From NCBI RefSeq assembly GCF_902506495.1, contig NZ_LR733267.1, positions 248,001-312,000 on the forward strand: a stretch of 64,000 nucleotides of DNA, given 5' to 3'. The first letter of the stretch is position 1. Every line of letters starts with the position of its first letter. The notes beneath the pieces were generated by a model. It had not been told where the DNA came from. It saw nothing but the letters and a program-made list of their open reading frames with translations, and ran no database searches. Positions 57,518 to 64,000 of this stretch are shown piece after piece. The DNA is from Pseudomonas sp. 8O (GTDB lineage Bacteria > Pseudomonadota > Gammaproteobacteria > Pseudomonadales > Pseudomonadaceae). A program made the position numbers and the translations under genes.

Positions 57518-60310
57518 TCAGATGACCTCCTTGCACGACTCGTCCTGACTGACATGGCCGATGTTGGAAAGAATCAGCAGGGTGGCGCCAACAACGGCCA
57601 GATACACCCCGAGATCGAAGAGGATCGCGGTAGCCAGCTCGATTTCGCCAATCAGCGGAATATGGAAATGGCCGAACGCCGACGTCAGGAACGGCGAGCC
57701 GAAGAGCCAACTGCCCAGCCCCGTCAACCCGGCGATCAGCACGCCCCAACCGGCGGTGGCGTGATAGCTGAACTTCAGGCGCTCCTGGGTCCAGGTCACA
57801 CCGTGGGAGATGTATTGCAGAATCAACGCCACCGCCGTGATAAGGCCGGCGATGAAGCCGCCGCCCGGTAGGTTGTGCCCGCGCAGGAAGATGAACGCCG
57901 AAATCAGCAGTGCCATCGGCAGCATGGCACGCGCCAGGTTGTCGAGGATCATCGGATGGGCATCGGTCGACCACGGACGACCGTTCTTGTCATGGGCAGG
58001 ATGCGGCAGGTGCAGGCCATGCAGCAGCGCGTAGATACCGATGGCGGCAATCGCCAGCACGGTGATCTCGCCCAGGGTATCGAAGCCACGGAAGTCCACC
58101 AGAATCACGTTGACCACATTGGTACCGCCGCCCCCGGAGACACTGTTCTCCAGGAAAAACGAGGAAATGCTCTGGTAAGGACGGGTCAGCACGGCGTAAG
58201 TCAGCATCGCCACCATGGTGCCGCTGCCCAGCGCCAGGACCAGATCGCGCAGGCCACGCAGACTGCTGGACTCGGCCGGGGTGCGGTCGGTCATGAAGTA
58301 CAAGGTGAGCATCAGCAGGATGATGGTCACCACTTCCACCGACAGTTGGGTCAGCGCCAGATCCGGGGCGGAGAAGCGGGCGAAGGCCAGCGCCACCATC
58401 AGACCAGCAGCGCTGAGAATCATCAGCGCCACCAGGCGGCGACGGTGGAAAACCACGGTGAGCACCGCAGTCACCATCAGGATCAGCATACCCGTGACGG
58501 TCAGCGGATCGATGGGTGTCATTGGCACGCTACCGGCCAACTGCTCGAGCGGCGACAGCGCGACCACTACCAGGATCAGGGCACTGCCAAGCATCCAGGC
58601 CAGGTAGCGTTGCAGCGAACCGCACTCCAGAAACGCGGTGATACGCACGGACGTACGCGTCATGTAGCGCACCACCTGGTCGAAGGCGTGCTTGGCATCC
58701 AGGGTCGGCAAACCTTCATACCAGCGGAACAGCGGTTTGCGACAGGCGTAGACGATGATCCCGCCGAACAGCGCAACGAAACTCATCAGCAGCGGCAGGT
58801 TGAAGCCGTGCCAGACCGCCAGGCTGTACTCGGGCAACTGCCCCCCCAGCGTCGAAGCGGCGGCGGCGGCCAACAACGGCGCTACCGTATAGGCAGGCAC
58901 GATGCCGACCAGCAGGCAGAGGAATACCAGCACCTCGACCGGCACCTTCATGTAGCGCGGCGGCTCGTGCGGCGGATATTTGGGCAAGTCGATCGGCTCG
59001 CCATTGAAGAACACGTCGTGAATGAAACGCAGCGAGTAGGCCACCGAGAACACGCCGGCCAGGGTCGCAGCAGCCGGAATCACCCAGTTGAAACCGCCCA
59101 GCAGGTGCTGGTGCAGAGTTTCGGTGAAGAACATTTCCTTGCTCAAAAAGCCGTTGAGCAACGGCACGCCTGCCATGGCCGAGGCAGCCACCATCGCCAG
59201 CACGGCCGTATGTGGCATGTACTTCCACAAACCGTTTATTCGCCGCATGTCGCGGCTACCGGTTTCGTGGTCGATGATGCCCGCTGCCATGAACAGCGAA
59301 GCCTTGAAGGTCGCATGGTTGATGATGTGGAACACCGCAGCGACAGCCGCTAGCTGGGTGTCCAGGCCGAACAGCAGGGTGATCAGACCCAGGTGACTGA
59401 TGGTCGAATACGCCAGCAGGCCCTTCAGGTCATGCTGGAACAGCGCCATACCGGCACCCACCAGCAACGTGGCCAGACCGGTCAGGCTGACCATGTAGAA
59501 CCACCACTCGGAACCGGCCAGCGCCGGGTACAGACGCGCCAGCAGGAAGACCCCGGCCTTGACCATGGTCGCCGAGTGCAGATAGGCCGATACCGGCGTC
59601 GGCGCCGCCATCGCGTGCGGCAACCAGAAATGGAAAGGGAATTGCGCCGACTTGGTGAATACACCCAGCAGCACCAGTACCAGCGCCAGCGGATAAAGCT
59701 CGTGCGCACGGATCGCGTAGCCGGCCGCCAGCACTTGAGACAGCTCGAAGCTACCGGCGATGTGGCCGATCAGCAGAATACCGGCGAGCAGCGCCAGGCC
59801 ACCGCCACCCGTGATCGCCAGCGCCATGCGCGCTCCCTTGCGGGCATCAGAGCGCGAACCCCAGAAGCCGATCAGCAGGAACGACGACAAGCTGGTCAGT
59901 TCCCAGAACATCAGCATCAGCAGCAGGTTTTCCGACAGCACCACACCGAGCATGGCGCCCATGAACAGCAGCAGGAAGGCGAAGAAACGCCCCATCGGCT
60001 CGGTCTTGGCCAGGTAATAGCGCGCGTAGAGGATGACCAACAGGCCGATGCCGAGAATCAGCAGGGCAAACAGAAAACCCAGACCATCGAGACGCAGACT
60101 GAGATTCAGCCCCAGGTGCGGCAGCCACTCCAGCTTGACCCGCAACACCTCGCCTGCGAACACCGCAGGCTGGTAGCTGAACAGCAGCACCAGCGCCACG
60201 ATGGGCGCTATAGCCGCAGCCGCAGCACAGGCCGAGCGTCCGAGCCGATCGGCAAGCACCGGCAGAAACAACCCAAGAAATGGCAAGGCGACAATCAGCG
60301 CAAGCGCCAT
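57518..60310 (-). CDS. mnhA: Cation/proton antiporter subunit A/B fusion
   Basis: The largest subunit, 930 residues, NuoL-like, with the B-subunit MnhB domain fused to the C-terminus (about 790-925). Key motifs are FWELTSLSSFLLIGFW (about 126-141), FHFWLPHAMAAPTPVSAYLHSATMVKAG (split, about 225-252) and HNLPGGGFIAGLITAVALIL (B part). It exchanges cations (Na+, K+) for protons. The start is MALALIVALPFLG with AAGGGG upstream. First gene of mnhACDEFG; Pseudomonas Sha operons also carry this fusion. Confidence 0.94.
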   Translation of the reverse strand: MALALIVALPFLGLFLPVLADRLGRSACAAAAAIAPIVALVLLFSYQPAVFAGEVLRVKLEWLPHLGLNLSLRLDGLGFLFALLILGIGLLVILYARYYLAKTEPMGRFFAFLLLFMGAMLGVVLSENLLLMLMFWELTSLSSFLLIGFWGSRSDARKGARMALAITGGGGLALLAGILLIGHIAGSFELSQVLAAGYAIRAHELYPLALVLVLLGVFTKSAQFPFHFWLPHAMAAPTPVSAYLHSATMVKAGVFLLARLYPALAGSEWWFYMVSLTGLATLLVGAGMALFQHDLKGLLAYSTISHLGLITLLFGLDTQLAAVAAVFHIINHATFKASLFMAAGIIDHETGSRDMRRINGLWKYMPHTAVLAMVAASAMAGVPLLNGFLSKEMFFTETLHQHLLGGFNWVIPAAATLAGVFSVAYSLRFIHDVFFNGEPIDLPKYPPHEPPRYMKVPVEVLVFLCLLVGIVPAYTVAPLLAAAAASTLGGQLPEYSLAVWHGFNLPLLMSFVALFGGIIVYACRKPLFRWYEGLPTLDAKHAFDQVVRYMTRTSVRITAFLECGSLQRYLAWMLGSALILVVVALSPLEQLAGSVPMTPIDPLTVTGMLILMVTAVLTVVFHRRRLVALMILSAAGLMVALAFARFSAPDLALTQLSVEVVTIILLMLTLYFMTDRTPAESSSLRGLRDLVLALGSGTMVAMLTYAVLTRPYQSISSFFLENSVSGGGGTNVVNVILVDFRGFDTLGEITVLAIAAIGIYALLHGLHLPHPAHDKNGRPWSTDAHPMILDNLARAMLPMALLISAFIFLRGHNLPGGGFIAGLITAVALILQYISHGVTWTQERLKFSYHATAGWGVLIAGLTGLGSWLFGSPFLTSAFGHFHIPLIGEIELATAILFDLGVYLAVVGATLLILSNIGHVSQDESCKEVI

Positions 60311-60444
60311 CGGAAAACCCCTTAAGCAGGCACGCCAGACCAGCTGACCCAACGACGAGAATTGGAGTCGCAAGTCCCTGACGGTGATAGTTCATGCACC
60401 ACAACGCTTCAGCTAAGTCGTTGTCGGCACAAGCATAACGGCCG

Positions 60445-60473
60445 ATTATCCATAACTATCAACACAACGTCAT
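60445..60473 (-). promoter_or_regulatory. Sigma-70-like promoter of the mnh operon
   Basis: Minus-strand ATGACG (60473-60468), a 17-base spacer and GATAAT (60450-60445). The -35 is weak, so this is tentative; it would give a leader of about 128 bases. Confidence 0.35.
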
Positions 60474-60555
60474 GCATTGAATTATCGTTAAACACACTTG
60501 GTAACATGCAGGCTGCTGGAAGTGCTGCTGACAGCCGACCACCACTATAGCGAGG

Positions 60556-60585
60556 CCACAAAAAATTGCCGGAAGCACTTTTTTG
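60556..60585. repeat. A/T hairpin similar to the one at 37348
   Basis: AAAAAATTGCCGGAAGCAC followed by TTTTTT matches the 37347-37370 hairpin at most positions over 22 bases. Neighbouring flanks differ. Confidence 0.45.
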
Positions 60586-60625
60586 CGCAAGCCCGACGAG
60601 TTGTCGGCCGGGGATGACAGACAAC

Positions 60626-60657
60626 AAAAAGCCGGAGCAACCAACGCTGCTCCGGCT
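60626..60657 (-). terminator. Rho-independent terminator of the SlyB-like gene
   Basis: Perfect 10-bp stem AGCCGGAGCA / TGCTCCGGCT with an 8-base loop; the A run at 60626-60630 is a T run on the minus strand. It starts 13 bases past the stop codon. Confidence 0.8.
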
Positions 60658-60669
60658 GGCTTGTAACGA

Positions 60670-61131
60670 TCAGTGAGTAACGCGGCTGGTACCGTTGACC
60701 GTCATGATGCGCACGCGCTCGCCGACGCGGAACACCTGGTTCGGCTCGACTTCCTGGACGTAGGCGCGCATGGTGCCGTCGTCCTCACGCACGGTGATCT
60801 CAACACCTTGAGTACGGGTCAGGCCTTCTTCAGCCGCGGCGCCCAACAGACCGCCGGCAACAGCACCGACCACAGCCAGCACTGCACTGCCGCGCCCGCC
60901 ACCGAGGCCACTGCCACCGATACCGCCAACCACAGCACCGGCACCCGCACCGATCGGTGTCTTGGTCCCTTCGATCTTGACCGGGCGCAGCGATTCGATG
61001 GTGCCCATGCGTACCGTCTGCACCGCTCGGGCCTCATCGCGGCTGTAGGTATCGCCAGTCAGGCTGGACTGACAGCCCCCGAGGGCCAGCATCGCGGCCA
61101 GCGAGGTAATGAGCAGAGTGGGTTTACGCAT
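60670..61131 (-). CDS. SlyB-like outer-membrane lipoprotein (glycine zipper)
   Basis: A 153-residue lipoprotein. The signal MRKPTLLITSLAAMLALGGC ends in the lipobox Cys at about residue 20. A glycine-zipper segment lies at about 60-100 (GAGAGAVVGGIGGSGLGGG; GAVAGGLLGAAAEEGL), then a small C-terminal domain (VRVGERVRIM-like). It is of the SlyB/Pcp type that stabilises the outer membrane. The ATG at 61129 with AGGAATT is chosen. Position matches PA1053 next to the antiporter operon. Confidence 0.88.
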   Translation of the reverse strand: MRKPTLLITSLAAMLALGGCQSSLTGDTYSRDEARAVQTVRMGTIESLRPVKIEGTKTPIGAGAGAVVGGIGGSGLGGGRGSAVLAVVGAVAGGLLGAAAEEGLTRTQGVEITVREDDGTMRAYVQEVEPNQVFRVGERVRIMTVNGTSRVTH

Positions 61132-61245
61132 AGCAATTCCTCCAGAGGTATCTCGATCCATTAGACGCCGGGCGAGCGTATCTGTCACGACGGAACCTTA
61201 ACAATAGTTATTTCAGACAGACCAAGTTCAGCCAGATTCGCCCTG

Positions 61246-62379
61246 TCAGGATCGAGCGAGACGCCAGAGCCGAGCGATATCCGTAGTACGCGCCTGCAAC
61301 TCAGCCGCCGCGCCGGCCATCGCCTGTTCCAGGGACAACGGGCCCGGCGCCAGGCTGAATGCAGCTTCGATACCCGCCTCGTACAGCGCCTGATAGTTGT
61401 CGCCCAGACTACCGGACAAGGCAATGACCGGCACCCCGGCCGCACGCGCCACGCGCGCTACGCCGACCGGTGTCTTGCCGTGCAGGGTCTGGGCATCCAT
61501 ACGCCCTTCCCCGGTAATCACCAGATCCGCGTTCTCCACTGCTGCGGCGAGGCCGGACAGTTCGGCCACCAGCGCGATACCGGGGCGGAAACTTGCCTTG
61601 AGGAAGGCACGCGCAGCGAAACCGAGACCGCCCGCGGCGCCCACACCGGGAAACTCGGCGTGATCCTCGCCCAGCGTCGCCGCTGCGATACGGGCGAAGC
61701 GGCCGAGCGCCGTATCCAGCTCCGCGACATGCTCAGGCGTCGCCCCCTTCTGCGGACCGAACACCGCGGATGCGCCGCGTGGCCCGCACAAGGGATTGTC
61801 GACATCGGCGGCGACCTCGATCTGCACCTTGAGCAAACGTGCATCGAGCCCGTTCAGATCGAGCTTGTCGAGAACGGCCAAAGCTGCACCGCCCGGCGCC
61901 AGCTCACGCCCCTGGGCATCAAGAAAACGCATCCCCAGTGCCTGTAAAAGACCAACACCGGCGTCATTGGTGGCACTGCCGCCCAGCCCCAGGATGATTC
62001 GCGTAGCACCGGCATCCAGCGCCTCACGGATCAGCTCACCAGTGCCGAAGCTGCTGGCCAGACGGGCATCGCGCTGTTCACGCGGCACCCAGTGCAGACC
62101 GCTGGCAGCCGCCATCTCGATGACCGCCGTACCCTGCCCCAGCCAGCCCCAATGCGCCTTGACCGGCTCACCCATGGGGCCGCGCACGTCGCATTCACGG
62201 CGCTCGCCACCCACGGCAGCCAGCAACGCATCGACCGTACCCTCGCCACCATCGGCCATGGGCCGCAGCAAACACTCGGCCTCGGGAAACACCTGCTGCC
62301 AACCACGGGCGATGGCAGCCGCCACATCGGGCGCACTGAGGCTCTCCTTGAAGGAGTCAGGAGCAATGACGATTTTCAT
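61246..62379 (-). CDS. garK: Glycerate kinase (GK-I family)
   Basis: Phosphorylates D-glycerate for entry to glycolysis, possibly to 2-phosphoglycerate as in GarK. The 377-residue product starts MKIVIAPDSFKESLSA and carries PMADGGEGTVDAL (about 42-54), GLGGSATNDAGVGLLQALG (about 130-148), and GEGRMDAQTLHGKTPVGVAR near the C-terminus. It has the full family length. It follows the GntP permease on the same strand by 55 bases. Confidence 0.93.
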   Translation of the reverse strand: MKIVIAPDSFKESLSAPDVAAAIARGWQQVFPEAECLLRPMADGGEGTVDALLAAVGGERRECDVRGPMGEPVKAHWGWLGQGTAVIEMAAASGLHWVPREQRDARLASSFGTGELIREALDAGATRIILGLGGSATNDAGVGLLQALGMRFLDAQGRELAPGGAALAVLDKLDLNGLDARLLKVQIEVAADVDNPLCGPRGASAVFGPQKGATPEHVAELDTALGRFARIAAATLGEDHAEFPGVGAAGGLGFAARAFLKASFRPGIALVAELSGLAAAVENADLVITGEGRMDAQTLHGKTPVGVARVARAAGVPVIALSGSLGDNYQALYEAGIEAAFSLAPGPLSLEQAMAGAAAELQARTTDIARLWRLARS

Positions 62380-62434
62380 GATAGGTACCTCGAAAGGAGG
62401 CAGGCGACCGTAGCCGCCTGCCGGCAAAGCGGGA

Positions 62435-63802
62435 TTACAGCAAAACCAGGCTAAGCAACCAGACAGCGGCCATACCGGCAATACCCTGAATCAGGGTCGC
62501 CATGGTCTGGGCGCGATAAGCGGTCGCCACTTTCATGCGGCTGAACTGGGTCACGACCCAGAAGAAGCTGTCGTTGGCGTGAGAAACGGTCATTGCACCG
62601 GCGCCGATAGCCATTACAGTCAGCACGCGACCCATCTCGCTGTCGAGCCCCAGATTGCCCAGCAGTGGCGCAACCATCGCCGAGGTGGTGACCAGGGCAA
62701 CGGTGGAGGAACCCTGGGCGCTCTTCAGCGCGGCAGCCACAAGGAACGGCATGAACAGGCCAATACCCAGCGCCGACAGGGTGTCGCCCAGGTAGCCGGT
62801 CAGCGCGGTGGCCTTGAGAATGGCACCAAAGGCGCCACCAGCACCGGTGATCAGCAGGATCGGCGCCGCCTCTTTCAGGCCATGAGCCACATGATCATGG
62901 AACTGCTGACGCTTGCCTTCGCCCTTGAGCAGCGAGCACGCCAGCACCAGGCCTACCAGCAGCGCGGCAACCGGCTGACCAAGGAAGCTGAGCACGTCAA
63001 AGAAAGCGCCAGTGCCGAACGGCTTGCTCGGGAAAGCAGCGAGCGAGCCCAGGCAGATCAGGATGATGGGCACGAAGATTGGCGAAAATGCCTGCCAGGC
63101 GCTGGGCAGCTTGCCATAGCGGGCACGCAGTGCATCGAAATCGACGTTATCGGCGAGCAGTTCGCTCGGCGCTTCTTCCAGCAATTCGTGGTCGTTCTGC
63201 TTGAGGAAACGGTTGGCCCACAGCATACCGGCCACGGCGGTGACCGCAGCGACCAGCAAACCGACCAGGATCACCAGACCCAGCGAGGTTTCCAGGCCCA
63301 GGTTGCCGGCCGCAGCAATCGGACCAGGAGTTGGTGGCACGAAGGTGTGAGTGGCGTACAGGCCGGTGGCCAGAGCCACGCTCATGGCCACCACGGACAC
63401 CTTCATGCGGGCGGCCAGGGCATTCTTCAGCGAGTTGAGAATGACGTAGCCGGAGTCGCAGAACACCGGAATCGATACCAGATAGCCGATGATCGACATG
63501 GTCAGGGTAGGGAAACGCTGGCCCAGCAGACGAATCACCGTCTCGGCCATGGTGATGGCAGCGCCGCTGCGCTCGAGGATCACGCCGATGATGGTGCCGA
63601 GGACAATGACGATACCGATGTAACCGAGGATGCCGCCGAAGCCGGCCGTCATGGTCTTGATTATTTCGCCGCCGGGCAGCTGGTAGGCGAAACCGGCGAT
63701 CAGCGCAGCGGCCAACAATGCCAGGAAGGGGTGCAATTTCAAACGGGTAGTGGACAGCACGATGAACGCGATCAGTGCCACCAGAATCAGGACCAGGCCC
63801 AT
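62435..63802 (-). CDS. GntP-family permease (gluconate/glycerate type)
   Basis: A 455-residue proton symporter with about 13 helices. Motifs are GFGGILGYIGIVIVLGTIIG (about 55-74), SIPVFCDSGYVIL (about 109-121), TGAGGAFGAILK (about 325-336) and SHANDSFFWVVTQFS (about 400-414). Paired with garK, it likely imports glycerate. The ATG at 63800 with GAGGAG is chosen over a nearby ATG five codons upstream. An AACAACAA motif precedes the ribosome site. Confidence 0.9.
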   Translation of the reverse strand: MGLVLILVALIAFIVLSTTRLKLHPFLALLAAALIAGFAYQLPGGEIIKTMTAGFGGILGYIGIVIVLGTIIGVILERSGAAITMAETVIRLLGQRFPTLTMSIIGYLVSIPVFCDSGYVILNSLKNALAARMKVSVVAMSVALATGLYATHTFVPPTPGPIAAAGNLGLETSLGLVILVGLLVAAVTAVAGMLWANRFLKQNDHELLEEAPSELLADNVDFDALRARYGKLPSAWQAFSPIFVPIILICLGSLAAFPSKPFGTGAFFDVLSFLGQPVAALLVGLVLACSLLKGEGKRQQFHDHVAHGLKEAAPILLITGAGGAFGAILKATALTGYLGDTLSALGIGLFMPFLVAAALKSAQGSSTVALVTTSAMVAPLLGNLGLDSEMGRVLTVMAIGAGAMTVSHANDSFFWVVTQFSRMKVATAYRAQTMATLIQGIAGMAAVWLLSLVLL

Positions 63803-63816
63803 GACCAGTCTCCTCA

Positions 63817-63824
63817 TTGTTGTT
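63817..63824 (-). promoter_or_regulatory. Hfq/Crc-type motif at the gntP leader
   Basis: Minus-strand AACAACAA (exact AAnAAnAA) lies directly before the ATGAGGAG segment holding the Shine-Dalgarno of the permease. Confidence 0.5.
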
Positions 63825-63939
63825 ATGGCGGGCGCAGGGCCCGGATGGGAATGCCGAGAGGCGCCACATTGTGGCTCAGCCAACCCCAGCCTCACCCTGT
63901 GCGCCGGCACTAAAACAGCCAAAGCCAAGCCCAGGAGGC

Positions 63940-63953
63940 TGTGCAATCGCACA
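63940..63953. promoter_or_regulatory. Inverted repeat upstream of gntP
   Basis: TGTGCAATCGCACA is a perfect 5-bp dyad with outer partial symmetry (GGCT on the left, AAAGCC on the right), 138 bases upstream of the permease start. It resembles the dyad upstream of codB. A CdaR/PucR-type activator is a plausible ligand; none is in view. Bases 63954-64000 show nothing else I can name. Confidence 0.4.
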
Positions 63954-64000
63954 AAGCCATCGGCCCGCCTCCACCAACGGGAGCAGATTACCGAGCGTTC

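Larger units (their letters stand above)
60311..60669. other. Upstream region of the mnh operon
   Basis: This 359-base gap carries the mnh leader and promoter (60445-60473), the repeated A/T hairpin (60556-60585) and the terminator of the SlyB-like gene (60626-60657). No additional gene is convincing. Confidence 0.55.

Noticed and set aside
57875..59353. A 492-codon open frame antisense to mnhA
   Set aside because: Shadow frame with a Gln/His-rich composition; mnhA has all its family motifs.
1..64000. CRISPR arrays, transposases, integrase genes, tRNA or rRNA genes
   Set aside because: No regularly spaced direct repeats, no transposase or integrase motifs and no tRNA-like cloverleaf were seen; the repeats present are single dispersed palindromes.

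Overview
This window is chromosomal DNA of a Pseudomonas. Gene content, gene order and small lineage markers (mucABCD-algU beside nadB, opdH-tctCBA with tctDE, fadD1-fadD2 next to phaJ1, the cmoA/cmoB pair, a fused mnhA/B antiporter subunit, dispersed REP-type palindromes) all match Pseudomonas. From memory, the blocks follow the P. aeruginosa PAO1 order around PA3299-PA3308, PA0751-PA0773 and PA1051-PA1059, but here these blocks lie in one 64 kb stretch. That suggests a species outside the aeruginosa group, perhaps the mendocina/oleovorans group; the species guess is inference. I see no tRNA, rRNA, insertion sequence, prophage or CRISPR array.

Layout. 1-5.2 kb: two tandem long-chain acyl-CoA synthetases (fadD1, cut by the window edge, and fadD2), an alpha/beta hydrolase and the (R)-enoyl-CoA hydratase phaJ1, a fatty-acid activation and PHA-precursor group. 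5.3-9.1 kb: a codB-pucR-codA cytosine operon behind a sigma-54-type promoter. 9.3-12.3 kb: an aaeB/DUF1656/aaeA efflux operon. 12.5-12.8 kb: a 38-residue gene that looks like the cbb3-oxidase subunit CcoM, with two ANR/FNR-type boxes. 12.9-17 kb: a small Lys-rich protein, alkB, a small charged protein and rapA. 17.1-22.2 kb: an ECF42-like sigma factor, a YhhN lysoplasmalogenase-like protein, cmoA-cmoB (tRNA wobble modification), a small orphan gene and a LysR regulator.

22.3-36.4 kb: a long minus-strand conserved block runs algU-mucA-mucB-mucC-mucD-lepA-lepB-DUF4845-rnc-era-recO-pdxJ. It covers envelope stress, translation, signal peptide cleavage, RNA processing and vitamin B6. nadB is divergent from algU, followed by ygfX-like/sdhE (minus) and ygfZ (plus). 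mucA is full length, so a non-mucoid state is predicted from this locus. 36.5-38.2 kb: an HDOD protein and a periplasmic solute-binding-like protein. 38.2-45.9 kb: the tricarboxylate system, with sensor/regulator tctE-tctD divergent from opdH-tctC-tctB-tctA and an AbrB-family membrane protein.

45.9-54.5 kb: more variable genes, including an RluA-type pseudouridine synthase, a lipoprotein, a LysR regulator divergent from an SDR / NADP-binding protein / MFS exporter set, a large FAD-dependent dehydrogenase, a membrane protein and a GNAT acetyltransferase. 54.6-60.3 kb: the Mrp/Sha/Mnh cation/proton antiporter operon mnhACDEFG. 60.7-63.8 kb: a SlyB-like lipoprotein, glycerate kinase and a GntP-family permease.

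Regulatory themes. AAnAAnAA motifs of the Hfq/Crc catabolite-repression type sit at the translation starts of fadD2, opdH, tctC and gntP, all carbon-uptake genes. Similar TTTGTGC/GCACAAA-type dyads lie upstream of both the codB and gntP operons. At least five classes of intergenic palindromic repeat are present. No clearly undescribed multi-gene system stands out; the most promising leads are the ANR-controlled ccoM-like gene, the shared dyad, the structured opdH leader and the nested-dyad element found twice.
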